NCBI GenBank assembly: GCA_003523055.1
Contig: DPHC01000014.1
Coordinates: 177,694-233,725, forward strand
Length of the DNA stretch: 56,032 bases
DNA from: Dehalococcoidia bacterium
GTDB lineage: Bacteria; Chloroflexota; Dehalococcoidia; Lucifugimonadales; UBA3495
Direction of reading: 5' to 3'
The translations under genes and the position numbers were made by a program. Positions 16,902 to 24,345 of this stretch are shown piece by piece (position 1 is the stretch's first letter; the number at the start of each line of letters is the position of its first letter). The notes beneath the pieces are model-generated. The model did not search any database. It saw only the letters and a program-made list of their open reading frames with translations, and was not told where the DNA came from.

Positions 16902-17693
16902 ATGAATCGAATAAGAGAAACATTTAACAAAATAAAATCGCAAAACCGATCTGGGTTGGTCACTTTTGTGACAGCAGGAGTCCCAAGTATAAAGACTAGT
17001 ATATTGGTAATAAAAGAATTGATAAATGCTGGGTCTGATGTGGTCGAAATCGGAATGCCTTTTAGCGATCCATTGGCTGAAGGGCCTGTCATACAAAAAT
17101 CTAGTTTTGCAGCACTACAAAACGGAGTGAATATTGATCACTGCCTGTCAATCGTTAAAAAAGTTCGTATAAATGATCGACTCACTCCATTGGTATTGAT
17201 GGGGTACTACAACCCGGTTTATCAATATGGTGTAGCCAAATTTTTAAAAAACTGCGCAGAGTCCGAAGTTGATGGATTGATTATAGTCGACCTTCCAGCC
17301 GCCGAAGCTGGTTCATTTAAAGATGAATGTAATAACACTGGTATTAGTTTTATCCCTCTAATCGCTCCGACAAGCACTGACCTGAATATAGAAAAATCCA
17401 TTGATAAATGTGATGGATTTGTGTATTGCGTTAGTGTGACGGGAGTTACAGGCGCTAGGAATGACGTTTCAAAAAGAGGATTAGAATTAGTTGACAGAAT
17501 AAAGGAATACACTGATTTACCAATAGCCGTTGGCTTTGGTGTTTCTACAAAGCAACATGTCAATGAAATCTGTGAAACGGCAGATGCAGCTGTTGTTGGT
17601 AGCGCTTTGATCTCAGTGATGCTAGAATCAACGCCTGAGAAAGTATCGTCTGATGCAGGTGCTTTTGTAAGATCTTTAGTGGATAATAATTAA
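16902..17693 (+). CDS. trpA: Tryptophan synthase alpha chain
   Basis: A 263-residue TIM barrel that splits indole-3-glycerol phosphate to indole and glyceraldehyde-3-phosphate for the beta subunit. The key segment is VVEIGMPFSDPLAEGPVIQ: catalytic Glu49 is in its canonical place, but the second acid, normally Asp60 (LADGP), is Glu60. The phosphate-binding region includes VTGARND and VGFGVST with VVGSALI. Length is normal. No trpB is adjacent. The gene sits 19 bases upstream of aroH, grouping aromatic amino-acid steps. It is presumably active, because the D-to-E change preserves the acid. Confidence 0.93.
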   Translation: MNRIRETFNKIKSQNRSGLVTFVTAGVPSIKTSILVIKELINAGSDVVEIGMPFSDPLAEGPVIQKSSFAALQNGVNIDHCLSIVKKVRINDRLTPLVLMGYYNPVYQYGVAKFLKNCAESEVDGLIIVDLPAAEAGSFKDECNNTGISFIPLIAPTSTDLNIEKSIDKCDGFVYCVSVTGVTGARNDVSKRGLELVDRIKEYTDLPIAVGFGVSTKQHVNEICETADAAVVGSALISVMLESTPEKVSSDAGAFVRSLVDNN

Positions 17694-17712
17694 TCAATAT
17701 GACGAGGCTAAG

Positions 17713-18084
17713 ATGACTGTTTGCATAGGTATTAGGGGAGCAACTCAGGCTGACTCTAATGTTGCTGAAGATATTTATGGTTCTACTAAGGAACTATTGC
17801 AACAATTGATTCTAGAAAACACTATCGAAGAATCCCAAGTTGCAGCAGTATTTTTTACAGCCACCGATGATCTAAATGCTGCATACCCTGCAGCGGCGGC
17901 CCGGCAATTAGGATGGAATGACACAGCACTAATGTGCTCCACAGAAATTCCTGTCCCTGGTTATCCTCCGAGATGTATCAGGATTTTGATTTTAGTTAAT
18001 ACCGAAAAAACATCTGCTCAAATTAAAAATGTTTATTTAAAAGAAACATTTTTACTTCGCCAAAAAGGATTGGGAGAATCCTAA
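17713..18084 (+). CDS. aroH: Chorismate mutase, AroH type
   Basis: A 123-residue monofunctional chorismate mutase of the trimeric AroH class, converting chorismate to prephenate. It starts with CIGIRGATQADSN (active-site arginine), has AVFFTATDDLNAAYPAAAAR and ALMCSTEIPVPGYPPRCIRILI, and ends with IKNVYLKETFLLR, all collinear with the Bacillus subtilis enzyme. It follows trpA by 19 bases. A separate promoter and leader for DAHP synthase lie just beyond its stop. Confidence 0.92.
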   Translation: MTVCIGIRGATQADSNVAEDIYGSTKELLQQLILENTIEESQVAAVFFTATDDLNAAYPAAAARQLGWNDTALMCSTEIPVPGYPPRCIRILILVNTEKTSAQIKNVYLKETFLLRQKGLGES

Positions 18085-18103
18085 TTCATATATAGCAATG
18101 TAT

Positions 18104-18132
18104 TTGACACCCATTAAAATTAGTAGTATTGT
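18104..18132 (+). promoter_or_regulatory. Sigma-70-type promoter for the DAHP synthase leader
   Basis: TTGACA (18104-18109), a 17-base spacer, then TATTGT (18127-18132). The -35 is perfect and the -10 matches four of six positions. Transcription would start near 18139 and give a leader of about 155 bases before the DAHP synthase ATG at 18296. Confidence 0.6.
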
Positions 18133-18201
18133 CGAAACGTAAAGCAAGGAATTTATATTGAGACAACGTAAGTTTACATATTATTTTTATTACGGAAACG
18201 A

Positions 18202-18294
18202 ATGGGTGAATCTTCACTTGTGATTATTGCACAAAGTGAAGAATGGCCCTTTCTGAAATGGAAGGGTTTTTTTTCGCCTAAATTAGGAGAATAA
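18202..18294 (+). CDS. Possible 30-residue leader peptide before DAHP synthase
   Basis: An ATG at 18202 opens a 30-codon frame ending in TAA at 18292-18294, two bases before the DAHP synthase start. The central part reads EEWPFLKWKGFF, so two Trp and three Phe codons fall exactly in the terminator hairpin. The start has only a weak ribosome site (ACGGA). A translated leader that senses aromatic amino acids is plausible but unproven; the frame could be fortuitous. Confidence 0.35.
   Translation: MGESSLVIIAQSEEWPFLKWKGFFSPKLGE
18211..18242 (+). promoter_or_regulatory. Leader hairpin upstream of the attenuator terminator
   Basis: TCTTCACTTGTG (18211-18222) pairs with CACAAAGTGAAGA (18230-18242), giving 12 base pairs with one bulge and a 7-base loop. 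It ends four bases before the terminator hairpin begins. It is a candidate sensing or pause hairpin of the DAHP synthase leader. Confidence 0.5.
18247..18275 (+). terminator. Intrinsic terminator/attenuator in the DAHP synthase leader
   Basis: CCCTT (18247-18251) and AAGGG (18262-18266) close a 10-base loop, followed by eight consecutive T (18267-18274). It lies between the promoter at 18104 and the DAHP synthase ribosome site (AGGAGA, 18285-18290), so it can stop transcription before the gene. That is the layout of an attenuator. Confidence 0.65.
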
Positions 18295-18295
18295 A

Positions 18296-19366
18296 ATGGA
18301 TAAATCAGATAGAACGGACATAAATATTTTGAGTACAGAACCATTAATAACACCTGCACAGTTATTAAATAAATATCCAGTTACTGAACAAGCTGCCGCC
18401 ACAGTTTTATCAGGTAGACAACAAGTAAAAGATATATTGGAAGGAAAAGATGACAGACTAATAGTCATCACGGGACCTTGCTCGATACATGACGAAGGAC
18501 TAGCTCTAGACTACACTGAAAAACTGGTCGAATTATCTGACCAGGTAAAAGATGAACTGTTAGTTATAATGAGAGTCTATTTCGAAAAACCTAGAACTAC
18601 AGTGGGTTGGAAAGGATTATTATATGATCCTAAACTAAATGATTCATTCGACATAGAGGAAGGATTAAGCCTAGCTAGGTCTATATTGTTAAAAGTAGCT
18701 GATATGGGAATGTACGCAGGAACTGAATTTTTAGATCCCATTGTCCCTCAATACCTAGCGGATTTAGTCTCTTGGGGAACTATAGGAGCCAGAACTACCG
18801 AAAGCCAGATTCACCGTCAAATGGCAAGTGGATTAAGTATGCCAGTAGGTTTCAAAAACGGAACGGATGGCAATACTCAAATTGCAGTAGACGCAGTAGT
18901 CTCTTCGAGGAGCCCTCATGGATTTCTAGGGCTAGATAAAGATGGGCAAACAGCAATTGTTAAGACTAATGGTAATCCCAATGGACACTTAGTTCTTAGA
19001 GGTGGTTCTACTGGGCCCAACTATTCTGCCACTTATGTAGCAGATGCGAAGAAACAACTTGAAGGAGCTGGAGTAACACCAAATATAATTGTTGACTGCA
19101 GTCATGGTAATTCCAATAAAGACCACAGGAATCAAGGAATGGCGTTTAAAGAGGTGGTATCTCAAAGAGCCGGTGGTAATGCAAGTGTAGTAGGGTCTAT
19201 GCTCGAAAGTAATATTAATGAAGGCAGCCAAAAATTAACAGAAAATTTGAATGACTTGTCCTACGGAGTTTCGATAACTGATGCTTGTATAAACTGGGAC
19301 GAAACAACAGAACTACTACTTTGGGCTCATGAAGCTTTAGGACAATCTAAAACTATAAAGATTTAA
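18296..19366 (+). CDS. aroF: 3-deoxy-7-phosphoheptulonate synthase (class I, AroFGH type)
   Basis: A 356-residue DAHP synthase that condenses phosphoenolpyruvate and erythrose-4-phosphate as the first shikimate-pathway step. The class I alpha features are clear: TEPLITPAQLL at the N-terminus, VITGPCSIHD, RVYFEKPRTTVGWKG (PEP site), GARTTESQIHRQMASG, and VDCSHGNSNKDHRNQ (metal and substrate). Length equals the E. coli isozymes, which carry allosteric Phe, Tyr or Trp sites; the isozyme type cannot be told here. An AGGAGA ribosome site follows the attenuator-like leader. The symbol denotes the family, not a specific feedback type. Confidence 0.93.
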   Translation: MDKSDRTDINILSTEPLITPAQLLNKYPVTEQAAATVLSGRQQVKDILEGKDDRLIVITGPCSIHDEGLALDYTEKLVELSDQVKDELLVIMRVYFEKPRTTVGWKGLLYDPKLNDSFDIEEGLSLARSILLKVADMGMYAGTEFLDPIVPQYLADLVSWGTIGARTTESQIHRQMASGLSMPVGFKNGTDGNTQIAVDAVVSSRSPHGFLGLDKDGQTAIVKTNGNPNGHLVLRGGSTGPNYSATYVADAKKQLEGAGVTPNIIVDCSHGNSNKDHRNQGMAFKEVVSQRAGGNASVVGSMLESNINEGSQKLTENLNDLSYGVSITDACINWDETTELLLWAHEALGQSKTIKI

Positions 19367-19409
19367 AAAACATCGTCTTTTTGTAGACAAGTAGACGCAG
19401 ACTGATATT

Positions 19410-19427
19410 TTGTATAATATTGTATAA
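19410..19427 (+). promoter_or_regulatory. Direct repeat overlapping a TATAAT box, upstream of the B12 regulator
   Basis: TTGTATAA occurs at 19410-19417 and again at 19420-19427, exactly 10 bases apart, one helical turn. The first copy contains a perfect -10 hexamer TATAAT (19413-19418). Two HTH subunits bound here would occlude the promoter, so it is a candidate autoregulatory operator. The -35 is poor (TAGACG with a 15-base spacer). Confidence 0.45.
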
Positions 19428-19451
19428 CAGTTTGAGGTATATATACATAAT

Positions 19452-20345
19452 ATGGTCAATGAATTAAACAATTCCCAAGATATAAGCAATATCACTAATA
19501 AATTTGTCGATGCCCTGATAAAAAGAGATTTACTTGGAATAGAGAACTCAGTAGAAGAAGCTATTAAAAACGGCTTTAGTGCTCACGACATATATATTAA
19601 TGTTTTTGGTAGCTCCCAGGCTAAGATTGGAGAAATGTGGCATGAAGGCCTTATAACTAGTGCGATGGAGCACTTTGCAACTGAATCTACTCTCGCTCAA
19701 ATGATAAAAGTGAGCCAGTCATTCTCAACAAGTAAACGAAATGGTTTTAAGGTGATAGTAGCCTGTGTTGAGGGGAATTTACATTCATTTGGGGCTAGGA
19801 TAGTAGCTGATTTTTTGAGATTAGATGGATGGGAAGTGGAATTCTTAGGAGCTGATACAGCATCAGGTGACTTAATTGAATTTGCACAATCTGGCCAGGC
19901 AGATCTTATAGCTTTAGCGGTGTCCTTGGATGAACAAATCGACGTCGTTGAGGACATCATCCACCAATTAAATGACACCTATCAAAAGTATAAAGCCCCT
20001 AGTATCCTGCTAGGAGGAGTGGCTCCATCGTTGAATAAGTTTGAGTCTTATGATAATTGTTCAGTCGTATATACTTCCACTCACAACGCGTTAATTGAGG
20101 CCAGAAGACTAGTAGGGTTGACCTATTCAGGAACTGTCCTATCTCACTACCTGGTAATTCTAGGAAAAAAAGTACATGAATTAAGAAAAGCTAAAAACTG
20201 GAGTCAATCAGATTTAGCGTCGAAATGTGGATTAGATAGAACATATATAAGTGCAGTAGAACATGGGAAGCAAAATTTAACAATTGGAGCAGCTGTGAAG
20301 CTTTCAGACTCTTTTGGAATTCACCTAACAGACCTTTTGTCTTAA
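19452..20345 (+). CDS. CarH-like cobalamin-binding regulator with C-terminal XRE HTH
   Basis: A 297-residue protein with three parts. Residues about 10-95 form the four-helix B12-cap domain, with the CarH/LitR photoreceptor signature W-x9-E-H: Trp63, Glu73, His74. Residues about 98-220 are a Rossmann-like B12-binding domain: NLHSFG supplies lower-ligand His111 (the usual Asp of DxHxxG is Asn), and LLGGVA is the glycine pair. Residues about 238-297 are an XRE/Cro helix-turn-helix (LRKAKNWSQSDLASKCGLDRTYISAVEHG). In CarH the DNA-binding domain is an N-terminal MerR HTH, so the order is reversed and the HTH family differs. It probably senses adenosylcobalamin, possibly light. Its own promoter carries a direct repeat. 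Confidence 0.85.
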   Translation: MVNELNNSQDISNITNKFVDALIKRDLLGIENSVEEAIKNGFSAHDIYINVFGSSQAKIGEMWHEGLITSAMEHFATESTLAQMIKVSQSFSTSKRNGFKVIVACVEGNLHSFGARIVADFLRLDGWEVEFLGADTASGDLIEFAQSGQADLIALAVSLDEQIDVVEDIIHQLNDTYQKYKAPSILLGGVAPSLNKFESYDNCSVVYTSTHNALIEARRLVGLTYSGTVLSHYLVILGKKVHELRKAKNWSQSDLASKCGLDRTYISAVEHGKQNLTIGAAVKLSDSFGIHLTDLLS

Positions 20346-20582
20346 GATTTTAGGTATCATTCGATTCGTCGAAAAAGTTTAATTTTGGAATTCGGACTGA
20401 CATCGGATCAACTGGTATCAATTGTTAAAATGATTCACTCACCTTTATTTTTTAATTCCTGACTTTCTGCATCAGGCAATGACTATTGCGTATCAATATG
20501 TCGAATATTAAAGACAAAATGTAGATCTTATGTTACAATATATTTATAAAATTAATAATTGGAGCTATAGGAGGTCAGACAC

Positions 20583-20756
20583 ATGATATATATGAAAAGT
20601 TGCCCTAAATGCAAAGGAGACATTTCTCTGGGGAAGGATTCTTATGGTTATTATGCTGCCTGTTTGCAGTGTGGGTGGTCTAAGGATTTGAACAAAAACC
20701 AGATCAAGCTTGCCAAAGTAGATCAATCCAGTACACAGCTAGATATAGCCGCATGA
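20583..20756 (+). CDS. 57-residue zinc-ribbon protein
   Basis: A small ORF with an excellent AGGAGGT ribosome site and an ATG at 20583. Four cysteines as CPKC (7, 10) and CLQC (27, 30) make a single zinc ribbon, followed by a polar tail (KNQIKLAKVDQSSTQLDIAA). It resembles the zinc ribbons of transcription- or ribosome-associated small proteins, but no partner can be named. Its TGA overlaps an ATG at 20753 that is in frame with the DICT-Usp gene, as ATGA, a typical translational-coupling junction, so the two proteins are likely made together. Confidence 0.75.
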   Translation: MIYMKSCPKCKGDISLGKDSYGYYAACLQCGWSKDLNKNQIKLAKVDQSSTQLDIAA

Positions 20757-20785
20757 GCCCCAAAAACATAACAGGAGTAGAGATA

Positions 20786-21895
20786 ATGAACTGGTCAATT
20801 ACAGATGAAGATATTACAAATGAAGATACAAGTGGAGTAGAGGGATTCATAAAACGCTTAGAAGAGTCTTTCAAAAATGGTGGCCCGCCGATAGAGGGAT
20901 TTAGGTTTTTGAAATCCGGCAAAGAAATGTTTGATATAACTAGAGAAATTGAACGTGAGTGTCAGAAAAACGAGCCCACAGGTAAATTGTATGTCGGTTT
21001 TCAAAATGTGGCAAAATTTGACAAAGAAGTATCCAGGTATAAAAAAATCACTGAAAACGGAGTCAATGTAGTAGGATTTGGCACAGGTACGTCTGATGGT
21101 GTGCACTCAACAGGATTACAACAGTGGGTTGATCTTGAGGCTGACACTAAAAGATTTGAAAATCAATGGTACCTAATAGCCAAAGATCCCGTACCGATCA
21201 TATTTGCTGGCTGGGAAATTTCTGATGCAGACAACTTCGGAATCGGTGGAATAACGAGCCCTGGAAAAGAATTCAAAGGATTCATTTCAGATGATGTCAG
21301 ATTAGTTGAAGGCGCTTTACAACACTTGGAACTTGTAAGACGACAGAGTGCTCCTGAAACGGAAATGTCTTTAAAAAAGTTAGCTGAAACCCTGCCTTAT
21401 CCAATAGAGAAAATACTTGTTGTGGCTGATGACGGAAAAGATGAGATTTTGGGCGAACTTCTAGAAGCGACTTCAAAATTTGCTTCAGCTCGGTCGGCTG
21501 CCATGATTTTGTATGATATGTCTGCAATTTCTTATTTAATAAACCCGTATCCATCCTCTGAATATCAGAAAGAGAACAGTACTGTTATAGAAAAAAATCA
21601 ATTGTCAGTGATAGGACGAGAATATCTCTCAAACCAATTATCTGTTTGTGAATCATTAGGAGTAAAAGCAGGTGCCGTCATACCAACCTCACATGGGTTT
21701 TCTCATCTATCAGCTTGGGCTGAGAAAGAATCAGCTGATTTAATTGTAATTCCCAATTCCATGGTCAGGCCAGGTTTAATAGATCGGCTCAAAGGATATA
21801 CTCTTAACAATTTGATAAATTCTACAGTGATACCAATTCTTGTGTATTCTGAAGATGGCAATGCACGAATATGGACTAAATCGTCTATGAGATAA
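20786..21895 (+). CDS. DICT sensory domain protein with C-terminal Usp domain
   Basis: A 369-residue soluble protein. Residues about 1-195 match the DICT sensory domain (SGKEMFDITREIERE; LYVGFQNVAKFDKEVSRYKKITENG; VVGFGTGTS; WYLIAKDP; FGGITSPG-like segment). DICT domains occur with cyclic-di-GMP and two-component proteins and have been proposed to act in light responses. Residues about 210-369 are a universal-stress-protein fold (KILVVADDGKDEI; SADLIVIPNS; LINSTVIPILVYSE) that lacks the G-x2-G-x9-G ATP loop. Start: the ATG at 20786 has AGGAG 8 bases upstream; the ATG at 20753, overlapping the upstream stop, is the alternative. It follows the CarH-like regulator by about 400 bases. Confidence 0.78.
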   Translation: MNWSITDEDITNEDTSGVEGFIKRLEESFKNGGPPIEGFRFLKSGKEMFDITREIERECQKNEPTGKLYVGFQNVAKFDKEVSRYKKITENGVNVVGFGTGTSDGVHSTGLQQWVDLEADTKRFENQWYLIAKDPVPIIFAGWEISDADNFGIGGITSPGKEFKGFISDDVRLVEGALQHLELVRRQSAPETEMSLKKLAETLPYPIEKILVVADDGKDEILGELLEATSKFASARSAAMILYDMSAISYLINPYPSSEYQKENSTVIEKNQLSVIGREYLSNQLSVCESLGVKAGAVIPTSHGFSHLSAWAEKESADLIVIPNSMVRPGLIDRLKGYTLNNLINSTVIPILVYSEDGNARIWTKSSMR

Positions 21896-22023
21896 ATAAA
21901 ATAGCCTATGTAACCGGTATTAAAACAGCATGATTGGGTTGGAAATTATGTTGCCAACATCATTCTAAATAGATATACTAACTATTATAAGTTGAAATAG
22001 TGTTTTTGAGCGAAGGAGATGAT

Positions 22024-22602
22024 ATGAAGCCTGATATTTCCCTAAAAGAGCTGATGCCATTAGATATGACCCAAGTTAAAACATGGCTATCAGATATAGA
22101 AGTTAATGAAATGTGGTATGGATGTGATGATGATGGCGTTCCATTACATATTGGATATGATTTAACCTTCAATGATGACGAATGTGAAAGTCTTTATGAA
22201 ACTATTCAATCTGATAAAAACAGGAAAATATTATCAATTTATAATGAAAACGACGCTCATGTAGGTGAATCCCAGTTGGTGTATGAATGGCCTTTGTTAG
22301 AAGCGCAATTATTTTTGCTGATTGGAGAAAAAAACCTGTGGCACCACCATTTAGGAACCGCTGCTTTAGTAAAAGTGTTAGATTACGCTTTTTACGAAAA
22401 CAATTTACATAGGGTTTGGGTGGACGTGCCTGAATATAACGTGAATGCATTGCAAATGGTTGACCATTTAGGATTCGTAATGGAAGGACATTTTAGAGGA
22501 GCTCATAGAAAAAACGGAAGTTGGTACGACTCTTCCGCCTTGGGATTGCTAAACGACGAATATGCTCGGAGACGGAATAGAATTATAGAAACAGTACTGT
22601 GA
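22024..22602 (+). CDS. GNAT family N-acetyltransferase (RimJ/RimL-like)
   Basis: A 192-residue acetyltransferase. The CoA-binding region reads LWHHHLGTAALVKVLDYAFYENNLHRVWVDV, an R/Q-x-x-G-x-G/A-like loop with altered glycines (HHHLGTAA), followed by NVNALQMVDHLGFVMEGHFRGA, the classic motif B with the G-F strand. It most resembles RimJ/RimL-type protein or small-molecule acetyltransferases. The ATG at 22024 is preceded by AAGGAG five bases away; an upstream in-frame GTG at 22000 has no such site. The gene lies in the co-oriented run behind the DICT-Usp gene. Confidence 0.87.
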   Translation: MKPDISLKELMPLDMTQVKTWLSDIEVNEMWYGCDDDGVPLHIGYDLTFNDDECESLYETIQSDKNRKILSIYNENDAHVGESQLVYEWPLLEAQLFLLIGEKNLWHHHLGTAALVKVLDYAFYENNLHRVWVDVPEYNVNALQMVDHLGFVMEGHFRGAHRKNGSWYDSSALGLLNDEYARRRNRIIETVL

Positions 22603-22626
22603 AAAACTTAGCGTGAGGTATGAGAT

Positions 22627-23331
22627 ATGTCAGTTGTAACGATTAATGGACCGATAGGATGTGGTGCAATCGAAGTGGGCAAACTGGTTTCAGCTAATAG
22701 CGAATTAAATTATGTAGATAGATTGGTGTTTTCGCAAGCCGCAAAAATGGTTGGGGCTCCAGTTCCTGACTTGATAAACAAAGAACAAAGATATGTTAGT
22801 ACGCTAACCAAGGTGGCTAATTTTTTACAAGACGCCCTTGAAAAATCTGCTATTAGTGGAATTAGTGGAGAACCGTATTTTGGTAGAGGAATAGAGATGT
22901 TACCTGCTGAAACTTATACCCATTTGATTTCGAGTCAAGAATCAAAGAGCCAAAAACTTAAGGATTCTGCATTCATAGAAGCAACTTCTCAAGTTATACA
23001 GGAACTAGCCGAATCAGGAAGTGTGGTTATAATTGGGAGAGGGAGTAATTTGATTTTGAAAGAATTTCCAGGAGTAATTCATGTAGGCATGGTAGGGTCT
23101 ATCGGGTTAAGAGTAGAAACAATGATGAAACGAGAACTTCTGGATAGTGACGATGCGGAAACTTACGTAGAAAACCTAGAGAAAGCAAGAGTGGGATTTT
23201 TCAAAAAATTCTTTAAAGTACACCCGGATGACCCATCTTTATATGATTTCATGATCAACATGGATGTGATGTCCCATGTTACTGCTAGTGACACTATTTC
23301 TTATGTCGCGAGTTTAGGTCCTGCTCAATAA
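22627..23331 (+). CDS. Cytidylate kinase-like family protein
   Basis: A 234-residue protein of the cytidylate-kinase-like (AAA/Cmk2) family. The N-terminal loop TINGPIGCGAIEVG stands where a P-loop would be but lacks the Walker lysine, as is usual in this family. LNYVDRLVFSQAAK, SVVIIGRGSN and the late FMINMDVMS are further family landmarks. The role is uncertain: nucleotide kinase activity is inferred by homology only. It lies between the GNAT and rhomboid genes, all with short gaps, in the transcript that precedes the B12 riboswitch. Confidence 0.75.
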   Translation: MSVVTINGPIGCGAIEVGKLVSANSELNYVDRLVFSQAAKMVGAPVPDLINKEQRYVSTLTKVANFLQDALEKSAISGISGEPYFGRGIEMLPAETYTHLISSQESKSQKLKDSAFIEATSQVIQELAESGSVVIIGRGSNLILKEFPGVIHVGMVGSIGLRVETMMKRELLDSDDAETYVENLEKARVGFFKKFFKVHPDDPSLYDFMINMDVMSHVTASDTISYVASLGPAQ

Positions 23332-23343
23332 GGGAGATATTAC

Positions 23344-24090
23344 TTGATTCCGTTCTCTGATTCACCAAAACTTCATTCAGGTATTCCATATCTAACTATT
23401 TCGATTATTTTGATCACGACAGCTGTATTTGCATTGCAAGTTATAGGTAGCAAATTTGCTATTATTTTTCAAGGTAGTAATGTGGCAATGCAAATATTTT
23501 TCTTAAAATGGGGATTTATACCCTACGAAATCCTATCAGGGATCGATTATAAAACCTTGATTAATCCCGGTGATATTGATTCTGGATTACCGCTGCACGC
23601 AGGACTGGTTACATCGTTATTTGTTCATGGTAGCGGAAGCCATTATGTACTTAATATGCTGTTCTTATGGGTTTTTGGAGATAATGTTGAACATCGTCTG
23701 GGAAAACTTTCTTTTTCAGTTTTATATATCTCAACCGGCATAATAGGAAATTTACTCCATTATTGGTTTAACAAAGAATCAAATACCCCATTGATAGGAG
23801 CTAGTGGAGCCATAGCAGGAGTCATGGGAGCTTATATTATATTATTTCCTCGAAACAAGGTTAGGATTTTATTTATGTTTATTCTGATAACGGTCGCTGA
23901 AATAAAAGCTATTTACATTCTGGGAATTTGGTTTATATGGCAACTTGTACAAGCGCTTCTTCAATTTGGAGTTCCTTCAGTCGCAAAAATTGCTTTTTTG
24001 GCTCACGTAGGAGGATTTTTGTCAGGTATGGCGTTGGTGGCAATTTTCATATTTGGCAGTACCCGGCAACGGAAAACAAAACGTAACTAA
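23344..24090 (+). CDS. Rhomboid family intramembrane serine protease
   Basis: A 248-residue membrane protein with about six to seven transmembrane segments. The catalytic dyad is visible: Ser154 in LIGASGAIAGVMGAY and His211 in FLAHVGGFLSG. HYVLNMLFLWVFGDNVEHRLG is the conserved L1/TM2 region with His and Asn of the oxyanion site. Substrates are unknown. The start is a TTG at 23344 with GGGAGA upstream; no better ATG is close. It ends about 70 bases before the promoter of the cobalamin operon. Confidence 0.9.
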   Translation: MIPFSDSPKLHSGIPYLTISIILITTAVFALQVIGSKFAIIFQGSNVAMQIFFLKWGFIPYEILSGIDYKTLINPGDIDSGLPLHAGLVTSLFVHGSGSHYVLNMLFLWVFGDNVEHRLGKLSFSVLYISTGIIGNLLHYWFNKESNTPLIGASGAIAGVMGAYIILFPRNKVRILFMFILITVAEIKAIYILGIWFIWQLVQALLQFGVPSVAKIAFLAHVGGFLSGMALVAIFIFGSTRQRKTKRN

Positions 24091-24157
24091 TAATACATAC
24101 TCGAATAATTTTATTATTAGTATTATTTTCCAGTTTAATCACAGGAAGCAAGGTGAG

Positions 24158-24186
24158 TTGACCACAAAATGAGTGAATGGTACTAT
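24158..24186 (+). promoter_or_regulatory. Promoter of the cobalamin riboswitch operon
   Basis: TTGACC (24158-24163), a 17-base spacer, then TACTAT (24181-24186), with TGG directly before the -10 giving an extended -10 element. Transcription would begin near 24193, about 18 bases before the riboswitch closing stem. Confidence 0.6.
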
Positions 24187-24210
24187 CAACTTACTGGGAT
24201 ATATGCTGTT

Positions 24211-24325
24211 TATAGTCAAGGAAGGTGGTTCGAATCCACCACGGTTGCGCCACTGTAAACGTTTAGTAAAAACGTAAGTCAGGAACTTGGCTATAAAATT
24301 GCTTTAATTGTCTGCGCAATACAGA
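24211..24325 (+). promoter_or_regulatory. Cobalamin riboswitch
   Basis: The aptamer is closed by TATAGTCAAG (24211-24220) pairing with CTTGGCTATA (24286-24295), 10 bp. Inside are GGAAGGTGG...CCACC, the conserved GCCACTG (24249-24255) and the B12-box core AAGTCAGGA (24276-24284). A hairpin TCTG-CGCAATA-CAGA at 24311-24325 follows; its loop CGCAA (24315-24319) is complementary to TTGCG (24245-24249), the L5-L13 kissing interaction known from this class. A terminator follows, so cobalamin binding should switch the operon off. Confidence 0.92.
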
Positions 24326-24345
24326 TATAACACAAATAAATCTGA

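Noticed and set aside
18140..18295. T-box riboswitch upstream of DAHP synthase
   Set aside because: The conserved T-box sequence (AGGGUGGNACCGCG-like) is not present; only simple hairpins and a terminator are visible.
20359..20372. TTCGA-TTCG-TCGAA hairpin after the B12 regulator as a terminator
   Set aside because: The stem is only 5 bp and is followed by A-rich sequence, not a T tract.
24224..24254. GGTGG-TTCGAAT-CCACC followed by GCGCCA resembles the T-arm and 3' end of a tRNA
   Set aside because: No matching 5' acceptor strand, D-arm or anticodon arm lies upstream, and the same bases are explained by the cobalamin aptamer core with its GCCACTG and AAGTCAGGA elements.
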